Assembly: GCA_017438975.1 (NCBI GenBank)
Contig: JAFRUH010000011.1
Span: 1 to 64,000, forward strand
Length of the DNA: 64,000 nucleotides
Direction of reading: 5' to 3'
From: Bacteroidales bacterium
Lineage (GTDB): Bacteria > Bacteroidota > Bacteroidia > Bacteroidales > UBA932
Part shown: in pieces, positions 17,009 through 27,417 of the stretch
Position numbering within the stretch: position 1 is the stretch's first letter
Layout of the letters: the number at the start of each line of letters is the position of its first letter
The notes under the pieces: generated by a model
Database searches by the model: none
What the model saw: only the letters and a program-made list of their open reading frames with translations
What the model was told of the DNA's origin: nothing
Program-made: the position numbers and the translations under genes

Positions 17009-18412
17009 TCAGACCTTCCCGTTCTCCGGATCGTGCGAATAAAGCACCGTCGGGTAGGATGCGTTGAAACAGGCCATGCACAGGTCCGTCCTTCTTCCCG
17101 CCCTGAGCAGTCCCTCCTCCGAAAGGAAGGCCAGGGAATCCACCTCGATGCAGCGGCGGACTTCTTCCGCCCCCATCCGGGATGAGATGAGTTCCGTATC
17201 GGACGAGATGTCTATGCCGTAGAAGCAGGGGTGCCGGAGCGGCGGGCTGGTGATGCGCATATGGATACCGGTTGCGCCAGCCTCCCTCAGCATCCGGGCG
17301 ATCTGGCGGGAGGTCGTACCGCGGACGATCGAATCGTCCAGCACGACAACGCTTTTTCCTTGCACGACCGAACGGACTGCGGACAATTTCATCCGGACAC
17401 CCGCCTCCCGGAGACTCTGGGTCGGCTGGATGAAAGTCCTCCCTACATACCCGTTTTTCACCAGGGCGGTTTCCAAGGGAATGCCGGAGGCTTTCGAGAA
17501 GCCGATCGCTGCGCTGAGACCGGAATCGGGCACCCCGGTTACCAGATCGGCCCGGACGGGACTCTCCTCGAAGAGGATCTTTCCGGATTCCTCCCTGAAA
17601 GCATGGACATTGATTCCTTCGATATCGCTGTCCGGCCGCGCGAAATAGATGTATTCCATCGCACACATGGCGTTCCGGCGGTCAAGCGAGTAGAAAGAGC
17701 TCCGAAGGCCATCCTCCCCGATTTCGATCACTTCACCGGGCAGGACATCCCGCTCGAATTCCGCCCCGGCCGCACGCAGGGCGCAGGTCTCGCTGCTGAC
17801 GACGAACCCTTTCCCCAGCCGGCCGACGGACAGGGGCCGGAACCCGTTTTTGTCCCGGCAGGCATACAGGCGATCCGGCGTCAGAACCAGGAGCGAAAAG
17901 GCGCCTTCGATCCGGTTGAGCGCCCTTCTGACGGAACCCTCGTCGATGCCCTTCCTCCCCGGCCCCTCCGCCGCAATCATATGGCCTGCGATTTCACTGT
18001 CTGAAGAAGACAGGAACAGGGCCCCGGATTTTCCGAGCATTCCCTTCAGTTCCTCCGCATTGACGAAGTTCCCGTTATGGGCAAGGGCATAGCGGCAGCC
18101 ATGACGGGAGAAGAGGAACGGCTGGATATTCTCGGTTTCCCTCCCTCCGGACGTTCCATAGCGGACATGTCCGATGGCGCAGCGGCAGGACGGTGCATGG
18201 CGTTTTCCTTCCGGGAATACCCGGGAAACGAGACCGGGTCCCTTGCTGACGGAAAGGGTTCCCGAAGCCTCCGTGAAAGCGACTCCGCACCCTTCCTGTC
18301 CCCGGTGCTGCAGGGAACTGAGACCGGTCAGGACCGTCTCGAAGGCATTCTCGACGCCGAATACGCCGAAAACGCCGCATTCTTCGTGCAAGGAATGGAA
18401 GCTTGTTTCCAT
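17009..18412 (-). CDS. purF: Amidophosphoribosyltransferase
   Basis: First committed enzyme of purine synthesis (PRPP + glutamine to phosphoribosylamine), 467 residues. An 11-residue propeptide precedes Cys12 (HEEC-GVFGVFG), the N-terminal nucleophile of the glutaminase. The PRPP loop is VVVLDDSIVRGTTS. The C-terminal CMACF and other Cys residues match the B. subtilis class, which carries a [4Fe-4S] cluster and a cleaved propeptide. The gene lies 16 bases after pyrG and probably shares its promoter, joining purine and CTP synthesis. Confidence 0.95.
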   Translation of the reverse strand: METSFHSLHEECGVFGVFGVENAFETVLTGLSSLQHRGQEGCGVAFTEASGTLSVSKGPGLVSRVFPEGKRHAPSCRCAIGHVRYGTSGGRETENIQPFLFSRHGCRYALAHNGNFVNAEELKGMLGKSGALFLSSSDSEIAGHMIAAEGPGRKGIDEGSVRRALNRIEGAFSLLVLTPDRLYACRDKNGFRPLSVGRLGKGFVVSSETCALRAAGAEFERDVLPGEVIEIGEDGLRSSFYSLDRRNAMCAMEYIYFARPDSDIEGINVHAFREESGKILFEESPVRADLVTGVPDSGLSAAIGFSKASGIPLETALVKNGYVGRTFIQPTQSLREAGVRMKLSAVRSVVQGKSVVVLDDSIVRGTTSRQIARMLREAGATGIHMRITSPPLRHPCFYGIDISSDTELISSRMGAEEVRRCIEVDSLAFLSEEGLLRAGRRTDLCMACFNASYPTVLYSHDPENGKV

Positions 18413-18428
18413 CTTTTTCCCGATCTTG

Positions 18429-20723
<2,295 letters not shown>

Positions 20724-20727
<4 letters not shown>

Positions 20728-21350
20728 GGCCTGAATTCCTGGCGGTTGACGATCGAGCGGCCGAGCGTCAGGCTGTCGGCGTACTCGAGGTCGTCCCCGA
20801 AACCGAGTCCCCGGGCGAGGGAGGAGATCCGCACCCCCGAGGAAGCGATCTGCCGGTAGATGTAAAAGGCGGTCGTCTCCCCTTCCACATCTCCGCTGAG
20901 CGCAAGGATGACCTCGGCCCCGGAAGGGTCCGGGAGGGAAGAGATCCGTTCCGTCAGCTCCCGGATCGTCAGGTCGGAGGGGCCGATGCCGTTGATGGGC
21001 GAAATGATGCCGCCGAGAACGTGGTACAGTCCGTGATACTGGCCGGTATTCTCGATGCTCATGACGTCCCGGACGCTCTCCACGACGCAGATCTGCGCCC
21101 GGTTCCTCGAACGGTCCGAGCAGATGGAGCATTCCTCCTCGTCGGATATCATCCGGCAGACCCGGCAGTAACGGACGTCGTCCCGGAGGGTGTCGATCGC
21201 CCGGGTGAAGTGGTGGACATTTTCCGCCGGCTGCTTCAGGAGATGGAGGGCAAGACGGAGGGCGCTCCTTCTCCCGACGCCCGGGAGGGAGCTGATCGCA
21301 TCGACCGCATCCTCGAGGATACGGGAGGGATACTGGCCGTAGTCCGCCAT
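20724..21350 (-). CDS. recR: Recombination mediator RecR
   Basis: RecFOR-pathway protein that loads RecA at gaps, 208 residues. It has a helix-hairpin-helix (LPGVGRRSALRLALHLL), a four-Cys zinc finger (CRVC...CSIC, about residues 62-77) and a Toprim domain with a GDVEGETTAFYI segment. It is one-base overlapped by the murQ stop (TGATG) and itself overlaps mntP. A repair gene inside a cell-wall salvage operon is probably only convenience of transcription. Confidence 0.95.
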
Positions 21351-22171
21351 CAGGCCTGCTCGGAAAGGTCGTTCCTGTACGCGGTCACGGCCGCACGGAC
21401 CTGTCCGTATTTCAGGAGGAGATCCCGGGCCATATCGTAATCGGCGATGCCCGTTTCGTCCATGATCATCCGGGTTCCCCGGTCGACCAGTTTGCTGTTG
21501 GACAGTTGCATGTCGACCATCTTGTTGCCGCGGACGTGGCCGAGACGGATCATGCAGGCGGTCGAAATCATGTTCAGGACCAGTTTCTCGGCGGTACCCG
21601 CTTTCATCCTGGTACTTCCCGTCACGAATTCAGGGCCCGTGACGACTTCGACCGGGATTTCCGTCGCTTCCGCGAGGGGACTGCCGGCGTTGCAGGTGAT
21701 GCATCCGGTCAGGAGTCCCCGGGAACGGGCTTCCCGGATTGCACCGATAACATAGGGTGTCGTACCGGAGGCCGCGATCCCGATGACGGTATCGTCCGGA
21801 TTCGCCTCGAAAGCCATGATGTCCTTCCATCCCTGGAGCGGATCGTCTTCCACGTTTTCGGCAGCCGTCCGGATGGCGGAATCACCGCCGGCCATCAGTC
21901 CGATGAAGGCATTGTAGACACCGTAGGTCGGAGGGATCTCGGACGCGTCGACGATGCCCAGGCGTCCGCTGGTCCCGGCGCCGATGTAGAAGACCCGGCC
22001 TCCGCGGCCCATCCTTTCAACGATGCCTTCCACCAGCTTTTCGATGTTGGGAAGTGCTTCGGCGACGGCGACGGGGACGGTACGGTCTTCCTGATTGATG
22101 CCCCGGAGGATTTCCAGGGTCGACATTTTGTCGAGGTTGTTGTAACGGGAGGATTGTTCAGTCGTTCTCAT
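21350..22171 (-). CDS. murQ: N-acetylmuramic acid 6-phosphate etherase
   Basis: Cleaves the lactyl ether of MurNAc-6-P to give GlcNAc-6-P and D-lactate, a cytoplasmic step of muropeptide recycling; 273 residues. The SIS sugar-phosphate fold is clear: FYIGAGTSGRLGIVDASE, GIAASGTTPYVIGA, and the family signature GPEFVTGSTRMKAGTAEKLV. The catalytic Glu is expected in the DASEIPPTYG loop. It overlaps the upstream kinase gene by ATGA, so substrate phosphorylation and ether cleavage are coupled. Confidence 0.96.
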   Translation of the reverse strand: MRTTEQSSRYNNLDKMSTLEILRGINQEDRTVPVAVAEALPNIEKLVEGIVERMGRGGRVFYIGAGTSGRLGIVDASEIPPTYGVYNAFIGLMAGGDSAIRTAAENVEDDPLQGWKDIMAFEANPDDTVIGIAASGTTPYVIGAIREARSRGLLTGCITCNAGSPLAEATEIPVEVVTGPEFVTGSTRMKAGTAEKLVLNMISTACMIRLGHVRGNKMVDMQLSNSKLVDRGTRMIMDETGIADYDMARDLLLKYGQVRAAVTAYRNDLSEQA

Positions 22172-23019
22172 GATTGATGATATTCTATGAGTCCTTCAAA
22201 AGGCGAAGGCATGATTCTGGAGAATGTCACGCCGTTGACCGCTCCGACTTTGCGGAGGATATCCCGGCAGGCGTAGCCGAAGCCGCCGACGATTCCGACC
22301 TGGTAACGGTCGATATCGTATTGCTTGAGCGACCGGTCGATGTAAGCCTTGAAATTGTTTTCCACCAGACGGGTCACATACTCGTCCTTACCGTAGAAAC
22401 TGAGGATATAGGGTGCGAACTGGCCGAGATACCCGGAAGGAGCGTTCCCGCGGTATACATTCTTTACGATCGTCGGATAATCGGCCTGATAGCGAGAGGC
22501 GAAATCCTTCGCGATATACTCCGGCATCTGGTTTTTGAGGAAATCAGCGACAAACAGTTTCCCGAGGACGGCGCCGCCGCCTTCGTCACCGAGGATGAAA
22601 CCCCCGCTGCTGATATTCTTGACGATCTTCTCCCCGTCGTAGAAACAGCTGTTCGAACCGGTGCCGAGGATTCCCGCGATGCCGGGTCCATGGCCGCAGA
22701 CGGCCCTCGCGGCGCCCAGGAGGTCGGATGCGAACTCCCTGGGAACGCCGGGGAACATCTCTTCGAACCTCCAGTCCAGACCCTTTGCTTCTTCCGGGAC
22801 TCCGCTGCCGCGGGAAACGATGCCGGCGGCATAGAAATGGATGGCCTCGAGGTTCTCCGGTTCCAGGGCAGCTACCGCCTCGTCCACGATAGGACGGATC
22901 GCGTCCATCGACATGGTCGCCAGGTTGATTCCGGCGGTCTTGACTCTTTTCTCAGACCCGTCAGGGCCTTTGGCGCACCAGTCGGTCTTGGTCGCGCCGC
23001 TCTCGATGATGATTTTCAT
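22168..23019 (-). CDS. BadF/BadG-family amino sugar kinase, probable MurNAc/GlcNAc kinase
   Basis: 283 residues of the ASKHA (BadF/BadG/BcrA) sugar-kinase fold. The N-terminal phosphate loop is IIESGATKTDW, the second phosphate site is GILGTGSNSCFYDG, followed by GGFILGDEGGGAVLGK, and the adenosine loop GIVGGFGYA lies near the end. Its ATGA overlap with murQ makes MurNAc the likely substrate, as for the MurK kinases of Clostridium and Tannerella; this is inference from context. GlcNAc is the main alternative. Its own start shares a base with the stop of the SGNH gene. Confidence 0.85.
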   Translation of the reverse strand: MKIIIESGATKTDWCAKGPDGSEKRVKTAGINLATMSMDAIRPIVDEAVAALEPENLEAIHFYAAGIVSRGSGVPEEAKGLDWRFEEMFPGVPREFASDLLGAARAVCGHGPGIAGILGTGSNSCFYDGEKIVKNISSGGFILGDEGGGAVLGKLFVADFLKNQMPEYIAKDFASRYQADYPTIVKNVYRGNAPSGYLGQFAPYILSFYGKDEYVTRLVENNFKAYIDRSLKQYDIDRYQVGIVGGFGYACRDILRKVGAVNGVTFSRIMPSPFEGLIEYHQS

Positions 23020-24134
23020 TATCTGTTCTTTTTCAGTGCTTTCTTGATAACCGGGGTGAGCAGGTCCGCATAATGGACCGCACCGAGATCCGTCAGGTGC
23101 GTTCCGTCGACGGTGTCATCCCCTTCCGGGCCGAGCATCCGGTCGGCCTTGACGTAATAGACGTTCTTCTCGCCGCTCCGAACGATCCGTTCGAATACGG
23201 CACGCTGGACGGCGGCCTTCTTCGCGAGGGTTTCCCGCTCTTTCAGGTCGAAGGCCTGGAAGGGATAGGGTGTCTGCTCCACGAAAATGACGGGGACCTT
23301 CGGATGGGCGTCCCGCAGGATGCGGAAGAAGGCTTCGGTCCTCTCCTCGATCCGCTCGGCCGTACAGTTCGGAGCGTTGTCCAGGACGAAGACCCCCGGA
23401 TCCTCCGCCGCGGCCATCCACTGCGCGATCTCGGGGTCGAGATGGGCATTCCCGCTGAACCCGAGATTGATGACCTCCCGGTCCAGCCGGCGGGCGATGA
23501 TATGGGTGAAGGCCATCCCCGGACGGGTCACGCAGCCTCCCTGGAGGATGCTGGTCCCGTACATGATGACCGGCTTCCGGATCGAAGGGCTGTCCAGGGC
23601 GGGTCCCTCGATGAGGGTGCCCTCCTCAATCCCGATCTCCAGGGCCTCGACCCCGTCGTAGAGGGAGAGATGGACCATGCATTCCTTCATCCCGGGTTCC
23701 ATGTTCCGGACGGAGCAGACATCGGTCACCGCCGTCTTTGCGGGGCGGCCGCTGCCGGCGAAACGCCACTGCTTCCCATCGTGGATATAGAGGTCCAGTC
23801 CACGGTCTCCGGTCGGAGACATATGGTTCATATAGTGGCTGTTCAGGGATTTCCAGCGCAGCCGGATCGACGGGGAATCGGTGCGGAAACGGACATAGAC
23901 GCCGGCGCTGTTCAGGCCGAGGCTCCAGACCGGACCGCGGGTCACCCCTTTCAGGGACGCGGGGAGACGGCTGTACCGCATCGCGGTATTGTCCGCGACC
24001 TTGCCGAAAACGGGAAGGGTCGCGGCGTCGACATACCGGTATCCATCGGCTTTGGCAGGCTCCTGCTGGGCGGAGAGGGTGAACGCCGCCAGCAAAAGAC
24101 CGAGTGCGAGAAGGAGGGTTCTTTTCATATTCAT
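23019..24134 (-). CDS. Secreted SGNH/GDSL hydrolase with N-terminal beta domain
   Basis: 371 residues with a signal peptide (MKRTLLLALGLLLAAFTLSAQ). An N-terminal beta-sandwich containing GLDLYIHDGKQWRF precedes an SGNH esterase domain. Block I is MYGTSILQGG (Ser in GTS), blocks II/III are NLGFSGNA, and block V is DGTHLTDLGAVHYAD with the Asp-His pair. Starts at 24134 (overlapping the pnuC stop as ATGA) and 24128 are both possible. The substrate is unknown; its place before MurNAc kinase and murQ allows a guess at de-esterification of envelope glycans. Confidence 0.85.
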   Translation of the reverse strand: MNMKRTLLLALGLLLAAFTLSAQQEPAKADGYRYVDAATLPVFGKVADNTAMRYSRLPASLKGVTRGPVWSLGLNSAGVYVRFRTDSPSIRLRWKSLNSHYMNHMSPTGDRGLDLYIHDGKQWRFAGSGRPAKTAVTDVCSVRNMEPGMKECMVHLSLYDGVEALEIGIEEGTLIEGPALDSPSIRKPVIMYGTSILQGGCVTRPGMAFTHIIARRLDREVINLGFSGNAHLDPEIAQWMAAAEDPGVFVLDNAPNCTAERIEERTEAFFRILRDAHPKVPVIFVEQTPYPFQAFDLKERETLAKKAAVQRAVFERIVRSGEKNVYYVKADRMLGPEGDDTVDGTHLTDLGAVHYADLLTPVIKKALKKNR

Positions 24135-24706
24135 TCGATATAGGATCCTTTTTTCATCCAGTGGAAATAGCCGTACACGGCGGAGAGGGCATAGGCCAGG
24201 TACAGGACCGCCATCCAGGGCATCCCCTGGTGCAAGCACAGGGCGGTGGACAGCATGTCGGCGACAATCCAGATCATCCACTGCTCCGGATAGGAACGGG
24301 CCAGCCACCAGGTTCCGACGGCGCTCATCACCGTCACCACGGCGTCGAGGATCGGGAAACTGTCTCCGGTCGCCCGGAGGACGGCGGCGAGGGCCAGGGA
24401 CCCGGCGACGAATACGGCCGCGCTCCAAAGGCCGGTCTTTTTTGTCAGGCGGTTCAGGTGGAGAGATCCTTCCCCGGCTGCCGCGCCGTCTTTCCGCCAC
24501 TCGCGGAGGCCGATCACCGACACGACGACGTAATAGATGTTCAGGCCCATCGATGCCCAGAGCCGCTGGGCGGCAAAGGAATATGCGCAGGCAGCACCGG
24601 TGAGGATCCCGATGATCCACATCAGGTTCTTCTGTCCGATCTCGAGTATGACATACAGGACACCGGTGACAAGCGCGAATATCTCTATGGCCTTGATCCA
24701 ATCCAT
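24131..24706 (-). CDS. PnuC-family vitamin/nucleoside transporter
   Basis: Inner-membrane transporter, 191 residues with about seven hydrophobic segments (AIEIFALVTGVLYVILEI first) and the PnuC-like WWLARSYPEQWMIWIVAD stretch. PnuC proteins carry nicotinamide riboside; relatives in Bacteroidota carry thiamine or other vitamins, and the sequence alone does not decide. The ATG at 24706 was chosen because a -7 promoter box sits at 24715-24722. It is the first gene of the overlapping unit ending in mntP. Confidence 0.88.
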   Translation of the reverse strand: MDWIKAIEIFALVTGVLYVILEIGQKNLMWIIGILTGAACAYSFAAQRLWASMGLNIYYVVVSVIGLREWRKDGAAAGEGSLHLNRLTKKTGLWSAAVFVAGSLALAAVLRATGDSFPILDAVVTVMSAVGTWWLARSYPEQWMIWIVADMLSTALCLHQGMPWMAVLYLAYALSAVYGYFHWMKKGSYIE

Positions 24707-24714
24707 ACAATCTG

Positions 24715-24746
24715 CAAATTTATCAATAAAATCGTATCTTTGCAAT
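24715..24746 (-). promoter_or_regulatory. Promoter of the pnuC...mntP operon
   Basis: Minus strand ATTG (24743-24746), 20-base spacer, TAAATTTG (24715-24722). The -7 box ends 8 bases before the pnuC ATG, so transcription would begin within a few bases of the start codon. Confidence 0.65.
24735..24742 (+). promoter_or_regulatory. -7 element of the FKBP-btuB promoter
   Basis: TATCTTTG matches TAnnTTTG, 27 bases before the FKBP ATG. It is interleaved with the divergent pnuC promoter: the pnuC -33 box abuts it. Confidence 0.65.
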
Positions 24747-24769
24747 CGGACAGCAACACACATTTTACC

Positions 24770-25375
24770 ATGGATAAAAAAAGTTACGCATTTGGAATGA
24801 GCCTGGCGGGGAACCTGCTTTCGTCAGGGGTCCACGGGCTCGAATTCGCAGATTTCATTGCCGGAATGAAGGCGATCCTCAAGGGTGAAAAACCCGCTCT
24901 TTCCGTAGAGGAAGCCGGCGAAGCGCTGGAACAGTTCTACGCGGAAATGGAGGCCGAGCAGCGCGAACGCTCCGCCGTAGCCGGAGCCGCCGCAAAGGAA
25001 GAAGGCGAGAAATTCCTCGCCGCCGTCGCCGGGGAAGAAGGCGTCCGCAAGACCGCGAGCGGACTGATGTACAAGGTACTAAAGGAAGGAAGCGGCCGGA
25101 AGCCGAAAGCCACCTCCCAGGTACGGTGCCATTACGAAGGGACCTTCCCCAACGGCCAGATCTTCGACAGTTCCTACAAGCGGGGCGAGCCGGCCGTCTT
25201 CGGCCTCAACCAGGTCATCAAGGGATGGACGGAAGGCCTGCAGCTTATGGCGGAAGGAGCAAAGTATGAACTCTATCTCCCCTACCATCTGGCCTACGGC
25301 GAAAACGGGGCCGGCGGGGCGATTCCCCCCTACAGCGCCCTCAAGTTCGTCGTCGAACTGCTTGAGGTTCTCTGA
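24770..25375 (+). CDS. FKBP-type peptidyl-prolyl isomerase
   Basis: Prolyl isomerase/chaperone, 201 residues, FklB/Mip-like architecture. A helical N-terminal dimerisation half (SYAFGMSLAGNLLSSG; heavily charged helix to about residue 95) is followed by an FKBP domain. The FKBP core shows VRCHYEGTFPNGQIFDSS, VIKGWTEGLQLM, YHLAYGENGAGG and IPPYSALKFVVELLEV. There is no signal peptide, so it is probably cytoplasmic. Its stop shares one base with the start of the TonB receptor gene, an unusual coupling that may help outer-membrane protein biogenesis or be incidental. Confidence 0.93.
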   Translation: MDKKSYAFGMSLAGNLLSSGVHGLEFADFIAGMKAILKGEKPALSVEEAGEALEQFYAEMEAEQRERSAVAGAAAKEEGEKFLAAVAGEEGVRKTASGLMYKVLKEGSGRKPKATSQVRCHYEGTFPNGQIFDSSYKRGEPAVFGLNQVIKGWTEGLQLMAEGAKYELYLPYHLAYGENGAGGAIPPYSALKFVVELLEVL

Positions 25376-27357
25376 TGAATCCCGCCGTCCTCCTGCTGGC
25401 ACTTTCCTTATCCGCTTCCTCCGAACAGGGAGCGGATTCGTTACGTGCCTCCCGGGTGACGGCGCTCCGGCAGACGGCGGTCGCTCCCCCTTCGGATACG
25501 GTACGCATGTTCCGCCTTCGCACGGGAGGAGATCTCGCCGACGCCCTCCGTGGATCGGGAGCCTTGATGGTCAAGGACTTCGGAGGGATCGGCGGACTGA
25601 AGACCGTCAATGTACGGAGTCTCGGCAGCGCCCATACGGGGGTCTTCCTGGATGGGATCGCCGTCGAGGACGCCCAGAACATGCAGGTCGATTTCGGACG
25701 CTTCTCCACGGACGACCTCCGGGCGGTCGAGGTCTATAACGGACAGAAGAGCGGCCGCCTCATGAGTGCGAAGGAATACGGAAGCGCCTCGGCCGTCTAT
25801 CTCGAGACTGCCCGGCCTGCGCGGAACCGGACGGTGCTGCGGATCCGCGGAGGCTCTTTCGGAACCGTCAACCCTTCGTTCACCCGGGAACAGATGCTCG
25901 GAGGGAAGACGGCCCTGCGTCTCTCCGCTTCCGCTCTCCGGTCTTCCGGAAAGTACCGGTTCCACCTCTCCCGCTATCTCGAAGGAGAGGACGGGCTGCT
26001 CCGCGGGTACGATACGGTGATGGTCCGGCAGAACGGCGATGTCAGCCGGGTCCAGGCCGAAGGACAGCTCTTCGGATCCGTCCGGGGCGGAGACTGGCAG
26101 GTCCTAGGATCCTTCCAATCCCTGGAACGGGGTTTCCCGGGGCCGGTGGTCCGGCGTCCTTCCGTCTTTCCGCTCAGCGCCGAGCGGCAGGAAGACCGCT
26201 CCGGCTTCGTCCAGGGGCTGTTCCGCAAGTCGGTTTCGGACCGGTACGCCATTGCCCTCCGAGGCAAGGCGGAAGACAGCCGGACCCATTATTCAACCCA
26301 CCCCGAGCTGAATCCGGCAGCCCTCCCCTATGACAACCGGTACCACCAGCAGTCGGCCTATCTCTCCGCGGCCCACCTCCTTTCCGTCGGGGAACGGCTG
26401 TCCTTCCATCTGGCGACGGACCTGCAGTATAACCGCCTGAAGGCCGATATCCTGCAATTCGCCGATCCTTCCCGCCTCACCTTTTTCGGAGCGGGCGGGG
26501 CGGACCTGGACCTCGGGGAACTCCGCCTGTCGGGAAGCCTTCTCTATACCGCCGCCTACGACCGTTTCCGGAAACAGGCCGGAGGATTCAGCCTGGAAAA
26601 CAGTTTCCGGGATGCCTGGACCCCGTCGCTGATCCTGTGCCTGGAGCCCCTTGAAGGGACCGTCCTGACGGCATTCGCGAAACGTTCCTGCCGGCTTCCC
26701 TCTTTCAATGACCTGTATTACACGCTGGTCGGGAACAGCCGGCTCCGGCCGGAAGACGCCCTCCAGTTCGGGGCCGGAATCCGTTCTTCCGTCCCGCTCG
26801 GATCCGGATGGACCCTCGGCGGCAGGGCGGAAGCGTTCGCCAACCGGGTCACGGACAAGATCATCGCCGTCCCGACCGCCAACCAGTTCCGGTGGACGAT
26901 GTACAATATCGGGAAGGTCGGGATCCTCGGTACCGACCTGGTCTTCGACCTTCGACGGGAGGGACCCGTCGAAGCAGGCCTATCCGCCCGATATACTTTC
27001 CAGAAAGCCCTGGACCGGTCCAATCCCGGATCGCTCACCTACGGGGACCAGATTCCCTATATCCCTGTCCACAGCGGTTCGCTCACCCTGGATCTCAAAT
27101 GGAAGGGTCTGACGGCGGAGTCCGTGACCGTCCTGACTGGAAAACGCTATTCCTCCAGCGCCAACATCCCGGATTACGCCGTGGATCCCTGGATGACGAC
27201 CGACCTGAGGCTTGCCTGCACCTTCCCGCTTCGGAAAGAGCGGGTCCTGACCCTCAGGATGAACCTCAACAACCTCCTCGGGCGGCAGTACGAGATCGTC
27301 CAGGGGTATCCCATGCCGGGATTCAATGTCATGGGATCCGCAGAATTTGCCTTCTAG
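25375..27357 (+). CDS. BtuB-like TonB-dependent outer-membrane receptor
   Basis: 660 residues. A short signal sequence is followed by a plug domain (GGLKTVNVRSLGSAHTGVFLDG; then DLRAVEVYNGQKSG) and a 22-strand-type barrel that ends in a terminal Phe (GSAEFAF). It lacks a CarboxypepD-like N-terminal extension, so it is not a SusC protein. The next gene resembles BtuG, the surface corrinoid-binding partner of BtuB in Bacteroides, so cobalamin or another corrinoid is the likely cargo. That assignment rests on context and on the plug/barrel class. No cobalamin riboswitch is visible upstream. Confidence 0.85.
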   Translation: MNPAVLLLALSLSASSEQGADSLRASRVTALRQTAVAPPSDTVRMFRLRTGGDLADALRGSGALMVKDFGGIGGLKTVNVRSLGSAHTGVFLDGIAVEDAQNMQVDFGRFSTDDLRAVEVYNGQKSGRLMSAKEYGSASAVYLETARPARNRTVLRIRGGSFGTVNPSFTREQMLGGKTALRLSASALRSSGKYRFHLSRYLEGEDGLLRGYDTVMVRQNGDVSRVQAEGQLFGSVRGGDWQVLGSFQSLERGFPGPVVRRPSVFPLSAERQEDRSGFVQGLFRKSVSDRYAIALRGKAEDSRTHYSTHPELNPAALPYDNRYHQQSAYLSAAHLLSVGERLSFHLATDLQYNRLKADILQFADPSRLTFFGAGGADLDLGELRLSGSLLYTAAYDRFRKQAGGFSLENSFRDAWTPSLILCLEPLEGTVLTAFAKRSCRLPSFNDLYYTLVGNSRLRPEDALQFGAGIRSSVPLGSGWTLGGRAEAFANRVTDKIIAVPTANQFRWTMYNIGKVGILGTDLVFDLRREGPVEAGLSARYTFQKALDRSNPGSLTYGDQIPYIPVHSGSLTLDLKWKGLTAESVTVLTGKRYSSSANIPDYAVDPWMTTDLRLACTFPLRKERVLTLRMNLNNLLGRQYEIVQGYPMPGFNVMGSAEFAF

Positions 27358-27360
27358 GGG

Positions 27361-27391
27361 TTTCATTTCCCGAGGGATTCTGCTATCTTTG
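27361..27391 (+). promoter_or_regulatory. Promoter upstream of the BtuG-like gene
   Basis: TTTC (27361-27364, one mismatch), a 19-base spacer and TATCTTTG (27384-27391). It gives the BtuG-like gene its own transcript start about 20 bases before its ATG, besides any readthrough from the receptor gene. Confidence 0.6.
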
Positions 27392-27417
27392 CATCAATCA
27401 TTTTGATGATACGTTCT

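Noticed and set aside
16869-17666. Minus-strand frame overlapping the end of purF in another phase
   Set aside because: Arg/Gly-rich product with no family features; purF is complete in its own frame.
24707-24769. Possible cobalamin or thiamine riboswitch before the FKBP-btuB or pnuC genes
   Set aside because: Only 63 bases lie between the two start codons and they are taken up by two divergent promoters.
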